Shown: piece after piece, positions 22,484-35,587 of the stretch
Position numbering within the stretch: position 1 is the stretch's first letter
Layout: each line of letters begins with the position of its first letter
Assembly (NCBI GenBank): GCA_030737835.1
Contig: CM060847.1
Coordinates: forward strand, 18,003,979-18,067,978
DNA: 64,000 nucleotides
Source of the DNA: Acorus gramineus
Taxonomy: Eukaryota; Streptophyta; Magnoliopsida; Acorales; Acoraceae
Direction of reading: 5' to 3'
Program-made: the position numbers and the translations under genes
The notes under the pieces: model-generated
Seen by the model: the letters and a program-made list of their open reading frames with translations, nothing else
What the model was told of the DNA's origin: nothing
The model's database searches: none

Positions 22484-23590
22484 GTTCCGTTTGGAGGAGA
22501 TGGGCGAAAACACATATACGACAAAGTGAATGTGGGTGCTCGATGCGAGGGAGAAAAATGTGTTTGTTTGTGCGATCATGTCCCCCAGCACTCACCACCG
22601 CAACATAGTAACAAAGTTCGTGTACGGCAAGTGTTCGGCTAGTGTTCCGTTCGGTACGGTGCGTGTACATTCGTGAATCATACGGGATAGATACGAAAAA
22701 TGTACGGGGACATATAAATATGATATAAACCATGAGTAAACATAAAATATCAAACTATATTTTGTTATTCTAATAGAATGTCGAACCACAGATAAAATTT
22801 ATTATCCAATGTATTGAACACTAGTGTTCAAAACTTTTATTTTAATAAAAAAGATTAGCATAAGTATTGTTAAAAAAGTATATTATATTATAAATCATAA
22901 GTAAACATAAAAAAAAACTTTCAATTTTTAATAAAAAACTAAAAAAAAAAAAAAACATAAAAATGAGATTGTAAGACATGTGACATGTGTACTGACTTTT
23001 TTAAAAGATATTCAAAAATAAATATAAAAAAACTTTGTCAAGTCACATACTCACATCACATTTAATAAAAATAAATAAATAACAAGTGAGTAACTTTAAC
23101 CAGTACTCGTCGTCTCCATGGAACAAAATCGCTCATCACCATCAGAAATTCAAACAAGGTAAAAACTCAAACAGAGAAGTAAATAAACAAACCAGGCTGA
23201 TTTGTGATTTGTGAAGAGTGAAGACTGAAGACAGCGTCGCCTGCGTCGGACGGCGGTGATTTGGGGGCAGGGCAGGGGATCAGCAGATAAGGGAGGATGC
23301 CGGACTCCGGAGGCGAATCGGTCGTCGTAGGTCAGTGAAGGCCTTGAAAGTTCTGTGAATGTTTTTTTTTTTTTTTAACTGAGAAGAAGATGCGATCCGA
23401 AAGATCCGTTCTGTACGGATTTGGTACGGATTTTCCGAATATTCGAAAGATTCGGCGAGTTAACGTATGTTCGGCCGTTCCATTCGGGGCACCCTAAATC
23501 GGTGAATTTCACTGAATATTCGGTGAAGTTCGCCGAACTTTGTTACTATGCCGCAGACTCGAGGCAGACGTACACTCCGCCAAACGGAGT
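22484..23590. mobile_element. Outer DNA element with inverted ends
   Basis: The left end ccgtttggaggag pairs with the right end ctccgccaaacgg (12 of 13). It encloses a second element at 22605-23546. No transposase ORF is recognised. Target duplications were not established. Confidence 0.45.
22605..23546. mobile_element. Inner DNA element with perfect 17-bp inverted repeats
   Basis: The termini are catagtaacaaagttcg and cgaactttgttactatg, exact inverted complements. The interior has ttcggtacgg-type words on the left and related gtacggatt and attcgg words on the right. No ORF of note is seen. The ccgca words on both sides could be the remains of a target duplication. Superfamily uncertain; hAT-like is plausible. 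Confidence 0.65.
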
Positions 23591-23618
23591 CTAAAACAAG
23601 AATTCACAACATGTATTA

Positions 23619-25460
23619 TGATGCAGCGTAGGATTACGATCTTCTGCGAATCCAATCAAGCCGATCAAGAAATACAAGATCTGCAGGCTCTAACGACTCT
23701 GTTGATTCGCCAAGAATATCAGGACGATGGATAAACGAGTCTGTTGACTCCTAAGAATGCCAGAAAAGATGGAAAATCTATATAGTTGTTAATCCTCCTA
23801 GGATAACAAAATACAATAAAAAAAAATAAATTCTATACATCAAAATCTTCTTTTTAATTTTGTGATTACAAATTCTATTTATAGAGTAGAGAATCCTAAC
23901 AAACTAGGATCTTAACAAATATCTAAATCTCTCAAATCACAAATAAATCGAACTAAATCCAAATTTGAAATCAAATTAAAAAATTCATATCTAAATTCAA
24001 ATTCAGAATCTAAAAATAGAAAAACTAAAAAATTATTAAAATTGTAAATTAATCATCATCATCCATTTGGTAGTCCTCAATGTCAATCGAACGGTCCATG
24101 ATCGCGCTACATCATTCCGTCTCTCTTCAGAAAAACTCGTCCTCGAGTTGGTTGAAGAAGTTGGTGATGCAGTCCAAGCATTTGATGAGGTTTCTTACCT
24201 GTGATTTTTATGCAACTAAGGTCCACCACGAGGGCATGTGGCTAGCGCTCCTTGTATGAGTTTGATGTAGATAATATAGGAGTTGTAATCATGATTTCTG
24301 AAAAGAATGGATCTTCAAAATGATGGTAGCATGGGTGAAATACTTCTTTTGATGACTTTTTAAATGGTGAAGAGGTATGAGTGAATTGAAAGAGGTCAAA
24401 TATTTCAAGGGAACTCTTGGGCTCAGTCTCCTTCATCTCTTCATCAAAGAAAGACGTACGGAAGGTCTGTTTCTTCAATCTCTTCATCAAATATTAGTGG
24501 AATGTTCGCATCTTCAATCTCTTCATCGAAGATAGGTGAAAGGTTCGTCTCTTCAATATCTTCATCTTCATCGAAGATAGGTGGAAGGTTCGCCTCTTCG
24601 AACAAGTTATCGAAATCACCATCAATAGACTCATCTGCCACAGATCATGGGGTTAGTGGTTGCTCCCGACTTTGCATAAACACCATCATCACCTCCATCT
24701 GCTGTGTTAAGGCATCGAATTGCTTGTTCATTCGCTCATTTATTGTGTCAATGATGAACGGTTGGGCTTCATCAAGACTGTAGGCTTCACTACGAGGATG
24801 TCTTCTCGGAGGTGTTTTTTTTTTTTTTGTGTCTCGGTTTGGGGTTAAATGAGTGGGAATCTAGTTTTTTTTTTTTAAATCCACCTAGGGGTTTGGTTTG
24901 GTGTGGCAATAACCATATAATATAGTGGACGTGTGGTTGTTGGATTTGATCTGGGTGGTTAGTTGGGATAAATCAAAGTGTTTTTTTTTTTTTTTTGAAA
25001 GGGAAATGGATGTTCTGGATTTGATCTGGGTGGTTAGTTGGGATAAATCAAAGTGTTTTTTTTTTTTTGAAAGGGAAATGGATGTTCTGGGGTTGTACAA
25101 ATGGGATTTGGAAGGGTATGAGGTGGGTTATGGATGTTGAGAGTTTGGTGTGTACGGATGGGGTAGAAGATTTTTTTTATTATTGATAAATGGGATGGAT
25201 CACATATTATCTCGACGAATCAACGAGACACTGATACCAACTGATGCAACGTAAGACTACGCTCTTCTGCGGATCTGATATTAACTAATACTTAAATTTG
25301 AAATCAAATTCAAAAATTTAAATCTAAATTCAAATTCATATTCTAAAAATAGAAAAAAAATCCGAACAAACTCAAAAATTATTAAAATTGTAAATCAATC
25401 ATTATCATCTATTTGATATTCCTCAATGTCGATCGAACGGTCCATGATCACGTTATATCA
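23619..25460 (-). mobile_element. Shrunken LTR retrotransposon (gypsy-like derivative)
   Basis: The left LTR 23619-24114 (tgatgcagcg to gctacatca) and the right LTR 25242-25460 (tgatgcaac to gttatatca) share both ends. The right one lacks about 280 internal bp. A primer-site-like ctgataccaac abuts the right LTR, so the element reads leftward. Flanks tatta and tattg fit a 5-bp target duplication with one change. The 1.1-kb interior encodes on the minus strand a decayed gag-like piece (NERMNKQFDALTQQMEVMM) and an acidic repeat (PIFDEE, three times; 24444-24641). No protease, reverse transcriptase or integrase is seen. Confidence 0.6.
24940..25090 (+). repeat. About 70-bp tandem duplication inside the LTR element
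   Basis: The words ttgatctgggtggttag, gggataaatcaaagtg, a T run and gaaagggaaatggatg occur twice in a row. The poly-T run differs in length between the copies. Confidence 0.8.
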
Positions 25461-26340
25461 TATTGTAGCCCAATTCGAAACTGTCATAGAAGATGCGACA
25501 AATTAGAGAATATCGAAAAAGTCTTGGGTGTCATTTAGATTCACATTTGGGATTTTTGTTTTAAAAAGAAAAAAATCACAAAAATGGATTGAAATGTTTT
25601 TCTGTGGTGAGCTTTTCAAACACCATCCACAACCTTTTATTGGTTGAAAATATTTCTTATGATTGTATATGATATCCTTCTTTGTATTTTGGGGGTTCTG
25701 AAAAATCTTCATCTAAGGCACTGGTGTTGTAATGGAGAGTTTTGAAAGCATTAAAGATGAATTTGAATAAATTTTGAAAAGAAAGAGTAGGCTTGTCAAA
25801 GCATTTGTTCCTTTACACCCATATTTTATCATTGTTGAATGCTATGTTTGTGTAAACAATCCCATTGTTCATAGTTTGTAATGGTAATTTGAAGTTTTTC
25901 ATACGATGGTTCCCAAACGTGTTCCACAAACCGCATCTCATCGAAGACGCAAATAAAAAAGATTCACTAAAAATGCTCCTTCAATGTCAATAATTTTATA
26001 TCATGAAGAAGATGTCGCCCATGACACAGTTAGTGAATTTGAGAAAAAATGAGACTTCAACATCAGAAGCAATTGGTTGAAGATTTTCTTTTCCGATTGA
26101 ATTTTAATATGTGATAATTAGAGTGGCGTGTTATGCTATTTTATTTTGAAGTTGGTAGTTCCCCTTATTTTGTAACTTAATCAATGTTCTTATATACACA
26201 TTGATTATTTGTGAAATATTAAAAAGAGCATTAGAGATGAGATGTGTTTAGCATGTGACGTGAAAAATAGATAAGACTGCAATGCTTTATAACACGTAGA
26301 ATTTATGAGTTGGGATACATGTGAAATTACAATATTCTCT
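25461..26340. other. Intergenic, nothing recognised
   Basis: AT-rich sequence with short ORFs only and no motif, repeat end or RNA gene that I can identify. Confidence 0.3.
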
Positions 26341-26364
26341 AACAAGTGAAGTTTGAGAAAAGTT

Positions 26365-27560
26365 GTGTGCAAATACGTAAATTCATCAATTATCTGGATA
26401 ACTTTGGATAAAGTAATATATAACCTGTAATCTGATCAACCTGTAGAATTTTGAAGACTCAAACAACAATTATCTACGTCTAAATATCTAACAATAGTTT
26501 TTCAAATGGATAAGTCACTTCACAAATATATATAGGTAATTGGTGATGTATATATAAGTAACCGCATCTGAAAACACATCCAGAAAGGTGTTAGATTCAG
26601 ACAGTGAGTAAATTGGAGTGTGTATTTATGTAACGTAATCCCTCAAATATGTAAGTTCATCAAGTATTTGGACAATTATTGATAAAGTAGTATGTAATTG
26701 TTAATTAAATGATGGATCTATGGAATTTTGATGACTAACAGACAACAATTATCTGCATTTAAATACGTAATGATACTTTTCCAATTAAATAAGCCACTTC
26801 ACAAATATAAGTAACCAATGATTTGTGTGTAAGTAACCGCATCTGAAAACACATTCAGAAATATGCTAGATTAGGGCAGTGAGTGAAATTGGGGTGCGTA
26901 GGTATGTAATGTAATCCCCAAGTATGTAAGTTTATCGAGTATCTGGACAACTATTGATAAAGTTGTGTGTAATTGTTAATTAAATGGTGGACTAGTAGAA
27001 TTTTTGTACTCACAGATAACAAACATTTGAATCTAAATATATAACAATAGTTTTCAAATAGATAAGGAACTTCAAAATTATAAGTAACCAGTGATTTTTA
27101 AGTAGATAACCTCATCTAAAAACACATTCAGGGAGATGCTAGATTCAGACAAGGAGTAAATTGAGAGTGTGTACATATGTATGTATGTAATGTAATCCTC
27201 CTAGTATGTATGTTCATCAAGTATATGGATAACTATTAATAAGGTAATATGTAACTTTAATTAAATGATAGACCTATAGAATTTTTTATACTCACATACA
27301 ACAAATATCTGCATCTAAATATGCAACAATAGTTTTTCAAATAGATAAAGAACTTCAAAATTATAAGTAACTAGTGATCTGTATGTATATAACATCATCT
27401 AATCATCTAAATTAAAAACACATCGAGAGAGATGCTAGATTTGGATAGTGAGTAAATTGAGAGTGTGTATGCATGTAATAAAATCCCCCAAGTATGTAAG
27501 TTCATCAAGTATCTAGTATTAGACAACTATTGATAAAGTATGTAACTGTTAATTCAATGT
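26365..27560 (+). repeat. Satellite-like array, about 275-bp unit, about 4.5 copies
   Basis: The phrase aaaacacatncag recurs near 26571, 26846, 27118 and 27416. The phrase gtaagttcatcaagtat, with variants, also recurs between them, along with gataaagtagtatgtaatt. Units differ by substitutions and small gaps. No ORF is seen. Confidence 0.8.
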
Positions 27561-28626
27561 TGGCGATCACCTCAATGGATATGGCCTCCCTCTCCTCTTG
27601 TATGGACACCTCAACATCTTCTATCAATAATAGGTATTATGGACTTTTGTAAGTGCAATATAACATTTTTCATTATTACGTGTAATTTTTCAATGTAGAA
27701 AACATAAAGATTAGGAGTTCTAAAGAGAAAGCTCAATGCTCATACCTCAAATGTCCGTGGTGTTTATGGATATTGAATCTATCAACATAAACCGTGTAAT
27801 TCCAAAACGTGTAAAAATATTTCATTGACATAAACAATTTAATATAAATTGTACATAAATACATACAATAATTTTAATACACATAACTATCACCAACCCA
27901 CAACAAATAATCCTACAACCACTACTTTCCACACCATCACCACAATACCACCACAAGCCCCCTAACAACAACCATCACAACCAACACATCTCAAATCACC
28001 CAAAGAAATCCTTTATCGACCAACAACACAACCATGGCCAACCCCCCCACCACCATCATCACCACAACATTGAATTACACCATCACACACAAATGAAACT
28101 CCCTCCATCACAAACCCTACACCCTAAAAATATAGCTATTTTGGAACCAACAAACCCTAAACAAGCATCACCAATGCCAAGTTGCCAACACATCCTTCAA
28201 AATCACAAAAAATATAGAAAAATAGAGAGAAAAGCATGGATTCTGACCAATGTGTTTGGTTTTAGATTAGGTCGTCGATTGCACAATGGAGAATCATTGG
28301 AGAGTGTGTGCAATATCAATTGGATGATCACCAGAGGGTGAACAGGCTTCTGGCCGATGCCGTCGATGGCGGACGCCGCTTCCGATGGCAATGAAAATGA
28401 GCGGGGAGAGAAAGAGGGAGCAGGTTGGGGTTTTTCAGTTCATTTGGTTGGGGGAAAAAAGAATCCACAGTTTTGGATCGGTGGGGAGAGGTGGTTGGTA
28501 GCTATAATAGAAAAAATAAAGACATTGCTTTTTTTTTTTTTATCATTTTGGTTGGTGTTAATAGTCCCATGTAAAAATGTTATGTTTCTATATTTTTCAA
28601 CCTTATATATTTTTTTAAATACATAA
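27561..28626. other. Intergenic, with C/A-rich low-complexity tract
   Basis: About 27880-28150 is dominated by C and A on this strand (caccaccatcatcacc-type words). Short ORFs at 28093-28341 and 28357-28626 have no recognisable domain. I see no gene. Confidence 0.35.
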
Positions 28627-31185
28627 TGAAATTTTTTAATTGATCAAATTAAGTTCATTAATTTTCAGATTTGACGGTAGGCCCAAATGGATTCAATTTG
28701 ATTTATAATTATAATAATTATAAATTAGTATTGCAATATTTATTTATATTTTTTTGGAGATCTATATAACCTCAATATCGTTTGAATGAAATTTTATGAA
28801 TTTCAGAGATTGGGAAGTAAGATTTTGAGGCTTAAGTGCTAATTTATTGGGCTCAGAGATCTAGTTGCGAATCTATAATATCTTTTAATAGCTTTCAGGA
28901 ACTTGTATGTAAATTGAATAGGGACCTAATTGTAAACTCAAAAATTTTATGGGTCATTTTGTAATTTGACAAAATAGAAAACCCCTTATAAATATCATGT
29001 TTTGACTAGGGTTTTCATCAACTTTTCATATGACATGAGGAGGTGGTGATGACCTAACCCTACCCCTTCGAATACCACAACAGATAAAGATGGTGGCCTG
29101 TGGTTTGATTGTGGCGTGGCCTCGACTTTGAATTGTCAATATGTAAAAGACATCTTCGCGTGTTGGAGGAAGACTTGATGGTTCTCTTTGGATCACCAGA
29201 TGGTGGGTGGTGTGGCCGGATCTAAGGTGAGAAATCAATCTCCATTGGTTTTATTGTTTAAGGGGTTTTTAGTTTTTCTTTATCGGGGTCATTCATGACT
29301 GTATATAGTTAGCGAGGAGGAAGAAAGATATATAGGTAGGGTTGATGAGGTTTGATCATCAATGGAAGATTATGATTAGTTTTTTATTTGGTGATGTAAT
29401 TTATTGGATCCAAAAATATTTCTCAAGATCTAATTAGATTTTTTGGTTGGGTGATTAAATAGTTATTCTTGGGTGACATGAGTACCTGGACTTTAAATCG
29501 TGTTTTTTACCATGAAGGAGTCATTTTTGGGAAAAAGGTATTTCACAAACAATAATAATTTTTAAAATTATATTTCCAACAAATTAGAAATCGTCCCATT
29601 CAGAGGTATGGGTAGAAAGTTATGACTTTTCTAAGATTTCAGTGCACTTTTCTAGAATACAAATATTTACCTTGTTGACCAAGTTTGATGTTATTGCTGA
29701 TTTATTTGATAAATTTTGGAGATTGAAGGGATCCTATATGGACGTTTAATGGTTATTGATGGATTTGTGAGTTTTGGTGTTCTTGTTGATCTTGGTGACC
29801 CAATTGGATGTCTCAAATTGACTAGGTTGGTTTAATGTGAATCAATCAATAATATTTGAATATTATTTTATTATTATTTGGATGTAAATTGGTTGAGTTT
29901 AAATTAATTGGATCCTTGAATTTGTAGTTGGGTCTTATTGGATTTGTTTAAGTATTTATTATGGAATAAATGTATCTTGATTATCGGATCATTATAAGTA
30001 TATGGATATGTTAATATTATTCAGAGTTGGGCTTTTTGTTGGGCCTTTGAGTTGAGTTGCGGATTGTGGGTCCATTCAGCATTGGCTCTTGGGATTTTTT
30101 TGGGGCCTCGTGTTGATGGATGTTGGTTGTGAGTTGTGTGAGTCATGATTGAATGATTTTCTTATTTATTATTGCATAATTGTTATGCTAAGTTATCCAC
30201 GTATGAGTGTGTGGCGTTCATGCGCGCGCATCGGTTTGTCTTGCGTAGGACCAAAGGTGAGTGAATCTAAGTCTCATATGTATCTTTCCAAGGAAGTATA
30301 TTATGTATTCATGCATATAATCTCTTATTTTACGGAATATGAACTACTACTTTCATTATTACTTGTGAGCATGCTTCTTTTGATATATCTCATCTTTGTG
30401 ATGAATATAATTATCATGTTGGTTCTGTGCATGCTCTATTTTGTGGTTTTGAAGATAACCTATAATATCAAATGCAAACATTCCGTCTACGTGACATCGT
30501 CTAGTTAACTCCGTTTGGGTGTGCATTCAGTTACGTAGCCGCGGTTCGAGAATGTAGGTCCAAAGTGGTAAGTGGCTATGTCTACATCGCCATGCCAGTG
30601 AAAGGCCACACAAGTTAGGTGACATGCGTGTTTGTAGTACTGCATGCATCATGTTGGATAGAATATCATATATTTATTATTGCATGTCTTGGTAGCCTTG
30701 TTGTATATTAACTCTCTTAATATATTACATGCCTGTGTGGGCATACTATGATTATAATATTTTGAATGCAACTCTACCAACGGGGTAATGATGGTCCATT
30801 CATTGAACGTGTTGTAGCTCACCCCTCCTTATTTCCTCTTATCATATTAAAGGCTTAGATTGATAGATCTTATGTGGTTACGATTGAGATCATCATATTT
30901 GCAGTGCTAGACTTTTAAATAGAAGGTGTTAGTTATTCCTTTGACATGTAGATGACCCATATGTATAATAGTGTAGTGATATTTAGATTCAATTATTTTC
31001 AATGTATATCCAGTAATTGAGAACTTGTGTTAGAATTTTAGTCCTGATAATTAATGTATAAATTATAGTGATGTATTCTTATGTTCTTTGGATTAAAAAA
31101 AATATAGAACTCTGAGATTTGAGGAATTAAGGTAACATACTTGATTCTATGCTTCAAATGGAGTAATGAATCCAGGGGCGTTACA
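28627..31185. mobile_element. Gypsy-LTR-like block (possible solo LTR)
   Basis: The right end is ccaggggcgttaca, a frequent terminus of Ty3/gypsy chromovirus LTRs. The interior has gtagctcacccctcc and related words that I associate with such LTRs. No coding domain or second LTR is visible. The left end is not defined; a tgaaa at 28627 is only a guess. The right end falls almost exactly where similarity between the segmental copies resumes. Confidence 0.35.
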
Positions 31186-31415
31186 AAAAAATCTTTTGTT
31201 TTAAAAAGCTATGGAAACAATGTTTTTTAAAAGCTGAGTTTGAATCATTGATTTTCAAACCTTGGTCAATGTTTTGCTACCATAGAAAACCAATATTGGA
31301 CTATCTATTTATAGTGACAATTTCACGATGGATAGATACAACTGTTTTTTTTTTTTTTTGGTGACAAAGAAAGGTGATATGTCAAAAACAATATGACGTT
31401 CAAGTCAGTTGAATG

Positions 31416-31851
31416 TAGGGGTGGTGAACGAGCCAAAAGAGTTGAGCTTTGACATGTTCAAGCTCGTCTCATTTACAATTAAGCTCGGTTCGGACTAAGG
31501 ACCGAGCTTAATTTTATGTTCAAGCTCGTCTCTTTTGTGCTATAAGAAGCTCAGATGAAACTTGGCTCATCTTGTTTGTAAAATAAGATCACTAATCAAT
31601 ACAAGGTTATGCTTGTTTATGCTCGTGAGCTTTGCTCGTTTAAGCTAAATTTTTGTGTTCAACCCTTAAAAACCCTAAAATGAAGAAAAACAATAGGCTC
31701 ATTTTAGCTCGTGAGCTCGGCTTGGCTTGGCTTGACTCGTTTATAATCGAGTTTTAAAAATTATTCAAACTTTGCTTATTTGTCTAATTGAACAGCCCGA
31801 ACGAGCGCTAATCGAGCAAACCCGAGCGGCTCGGTTCTTTTACCACCCCTA
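31416..31851. mobile_element. hAT-type MITE 1
   Basis: The inverted ends are taggggtggtgaacgag and a right end reading accaccccta. The arms are full of gctcg/cgagc words. Flanks gttgaatg (31408-31415) and gatgaatg (31852-31859) form an 8-bp target duplication with one change, as for hAT elements. The empty site ctgaatgttttgatga is present in copy A near 1197. Confidence 0.85.
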
Positions 31852-31877
31852 GATGAATGTTTCGATGATTTATTTTA

Positions 31878-33194
31878 GGGTGAATTGCCCAAATACCCTC
31901 GCAGCCAACCCCCAATATTTTTTCTGCCCCCACCTTTTGAAAAAAAAAAATTTACTCTTGCAGCGAACACCTAATTTTTTTTCTACCCTCATCCCTTTAA
32001 AAACCCCAGCCCCACAAAATTATAGTTTTCCCCCTGTAAGTGCATATATATTTTCTGTAACTTAGAGAACATAAAATGTAATTTCTGTAAATATTATGTG
32101 TAAATGCATATTATGTCATGTAAAAATGATAACTTGCAAAACACTAGAGAAACATACATTAATGCATAACATTAATATATATGTGGTTCTTGTATTGTCA
32201 TGAAGTACACACTTGTTGGTGTTTGATTTATTTGAGTGTCTGACTAATTATTGTAACTCTAATATAGTTTAAACTGCGTTTTCTTCCTAATGATGTGTGT
32301 TTGCTAACTCGAAGGTGTAACAATGGATTTGATTTCAACCAAAATGACATGAAGATGATCAGATTAAATACAACATCTTAGTTCATTAGGGTAGGAAAAG
32401 AACATCGGAATACAAACATTAGATGAATTCAGTGATTTGAAGTATTTATTGTGATAAAATATTTCCAGTTATTATGCATTAGCGTATGTTTCTCTAGTGT
32501 TTTGTAAGTTAGCATTTTTACATGACATGCATAGTAATGCACTTACAGATAATATTTACAGAAATTACATTTTGTGTTTCAAAAGTTACAGAATACATAT
32601 ATGCAGGAAACTACAATTTTGTGGGGCTGGAGGAATTAAAGGGATGAGGGTAGGAAAAAAATTAAGTGTTTGCTGCAGGTAGGGTTGGTAAACGAACCAA
32701 GTCGCTCAGGCTCGACTCGGTTTGAGCTCGTTCAGGCTCGTTCAATTAAATAAACAAGAGAGATTAAACAATTCTTAAAGCTCGGTTAAGCTCAGGACCT
32801 GAATCGAGCTTCATTTTGTGTTTAAACTTAGCTCGTTTATGTTATAAAAACTTAGTTGAAGCTTACCTCAACTCTTTTGTAAAATCAAAACATTAAACCA
32901 ATACAAAGTTATGCTCGTTTAGGCTCATGAACTTGGCTCATTTAGGCTAAAATTTTGTTTTCAACCCCTAAAAACCCTAAAATAAAGAAGAACACTAGGC
33001 TCGTTGAGGCTCGTGAGCTCGACTTGACTCGGCTCGACCCAGCTCGTTTATAAACGAGCCGAGCTTGAACATGTCAAAGCTCGACTCGTTCGGCTCGTTT
33101 ACCACCCCTAGCTGCAGAGGTAAAAAAAAATGTTTCAAAAGATGGGGCATAAAAAATATTGGGGGTTAGCTGCAGGGTATTTGGGGAATTCACC
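31878..33194. mobile_element. Foldback element with long inverted arms, carrying a nested MITE
   Basis: The left arm begins gggtgaattgcccaaat and the right arm ends atttggggaattcacc. Internal pairs include cagccaacccccaatat with atattgggggttagctg, and acacttacaga-type words. It has no coding capacity. Length and arm design suggest a MULE-like foldback element. Target duplications are unclear in the T-rich flanks. It is absent from copy A. Confidence 0.75.
32680..33110. mobile_element. hAT-type MITE 2, nested in the foldback element
   Basis: It starts tagggttggtaaacgaac and ends cgtttaccaccccta, the same family as MITE 1. It is bracketed by gctgcagg (32672-32679) and gctgcaga (33111-33118), a 7-of-8 target duplication. 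Confidence 0.85.
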
Positions 33195-35004
33195 TTTTTT
33201 TTTATTTACTGAAGTTTAGCTGGCATAACTCATTCAAATTGAATGAGCTTATTTCTGGTCCCCTTATATTTTATACTTTCTATATCTAAAATTGAATGGA
33301 TCTTTAGCTTGGGCTATCATATTGAGAAGGGCCTTAATACACCCAACCTGCTTCTTAGCCCAACTTGTAATCATGTCTCTTTATTTGTAAATATATAAAT
33401 TTATATTTGGCCCATTACTACCGTATACTTTCCAATTAAAGATATATTTGAAAGTTAAAAGTGGGGCTAAAATACGGGTAAGGCTTTCATTAGGTACAAC
33501 AAGTGTAAATTTAAAAATGACCCAGAAAATAGGGTAAAGATATGAAGATAATTAAACTATTTTTGGATGTATTCCAATCATTAATAAACGGAAAACATGT
33601 TAGGTGGGAATGCAACGACAATAATTAGAGTTAGAGGACTGGGACCCATAGATCAGTGTTTGACAAGAATATTTGCAACTAAGACCGGTGAGTTCGAGTC
33701 CTAATATATACTTAAAAAAAAAAAACAATTAGGCTAGTATTTTAAATTATAAAAAATGATAAATCATTCAAATTAAATGGAAATATGGATTCAAAACATA
33801 CTCTTGTGACTTCATAAGTTCTGGAAAAAAAAAAAAGATTGGTACTACGGCTTTATTTGAATCCGTGATGGGGTGGATCCGATGAAAAATCTAGCATAAC
33901 GTCACTGTAGATCCAAACATGTTTTTAGCGTTCACGTTAGAACGGCTGATATATCATTTTGAGACTTTTTTTTTGTATTTAAGAAGCTCCAACAACAATG
34001 TTTCTCTACTAATGGCCCGTCTTACCTAATGCAGGTCTCCCTGTCTTGGTCGCAAATTGGCCCTACATCTACATACTTGAAAAAACTACCATTAATAAAG
34101 GGCGTCAAGATTGTGACCCCGCTGAGATAGGTCAAAGCTGGAAAGCTTCAAAAGAGATGTGTGATAGAGGTTGTTCCACGACACAAGGATTCAATGATGT
34201 TCCAACTTCTAACCACCTCTAATCTCCTTTAATCATCCCAATATTTATATGCTGATCAAGTTGACAATATAGTAGAAGAAATGGAGTGAAATATACATTT
34301 TTCTTTAAGTGTTATTTACTCTTGTAGAGTTTGCAAAAAATTCTAGATAAATCACTTTTAAGATATAACAAAATTCTAATGAACATTTGCATATAGCAAC
34401 TCTGAGGATTTTCAACTACTCTCTATACAACTGTTACAAATTTGAACAACGAAAATTTGAATTGGTAAGAGTCACCAATTCAATCAGCATTATTATTAAG
34501 AAAAAATAGATATATTAATTATTATACAAAATAAACAAATTTATAAAAAATATAAACTTTTTCATTTTTTTACATAATTATTAAATCTTTAATCTTAGCA
34601 CTTTTAAGCTTTTTATTTAATATCATAGCATTATACTATATAAAATCTATTTTTTCTATTAAATTTAATATTTTAACAACTAATACACACACACAAATTT
34701 GGGAGTAATTTCATATACTGAAATTCTGTAGACTTAAAAAAAAGAAAATGATTTGTTCAGCCCTCAGTTTATAGTTTTTTTTTTTAAGTATAACCTCCCA
34801 TTAAAATACATATTGTTATACGAAATGAAGTATACATTGAGGTACAATTATATTTTAAAAAAAAAATTAACTTCCATATACTATGATAGAACTTATACAC
34901 TATGATAGCGTAATATATGTTGTTCTATTAAAATATACGGAACTGTATAGTTACAAAAACATACTGACTGTATCGTTCAAAAAAACAATGATTAAAAAAA
35001 ATAA

Positions 35005-35240
35005 TTCAAGTCCCTAGTGGCCATAGCACAACGGTTCATGGCTTAAGTGTTAAGGATAGATATTGGATTCAAGTCTTGGCGTCGTGTCATACCTCCTGTT
35101 TGTTAGGCGAAATTCAAAAGAATTTTCTATAGGACCAAGGACAAACAGATGAAGGTAGCTTTTCAGTTTAATCATAAAGTCAGCCACAGAGAGTATCAAA
35201 TTCTTATTACTATTAGTTGAAGGATTTTTAGTAACCAGGC
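35005..35240 (+). mobile_element. SINE-like insertion in copy B
   Basis: A box-like gtggccatagcacaacgg is followed by B box-like ggattcaagtctt about 40 bp later. The stretch has no counterpart in copy A at this place. No poly-A tail or clear target duplication is seen, so the call is tentative. Confidence 0.35.
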
Positions 35241-35587
35241 CATCGACTAAAGAAATCCAGCTATTCCATTAAAAATCATGATATGGAGGAGGCATTTAAA
35301 TTCTCCGGTCCTCCGGCTTTGGTTATCCCTATTCACTCCCCGGTCGATATCCCTATTCACTCTCCTTTATTCCTTTTTCCTTCTTCCGAACCTACAAACA
35401 ACCAAAGAAAAGGAAACGTAAGGGTACTCTTGTCATTTAACATCCATGCGCAATAAAGCCACCGTCGGATAAATCGAGGCCCCGATTTCTTGTCCACAAA
35501 GCCTCCCGAGGCAATCACCGTCCATTTCCATTTCTGCCCCTGAAAGATCACTCAATTCCCCGTCCCCGGCCTCTCCCACCCGCCGCC

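Noticed and set aside
26365..27560. CRISPR-like array
   Set aside because: Units are about 275 bp, diverged and without short repeat-spacer structure, in a plant nuclear context.
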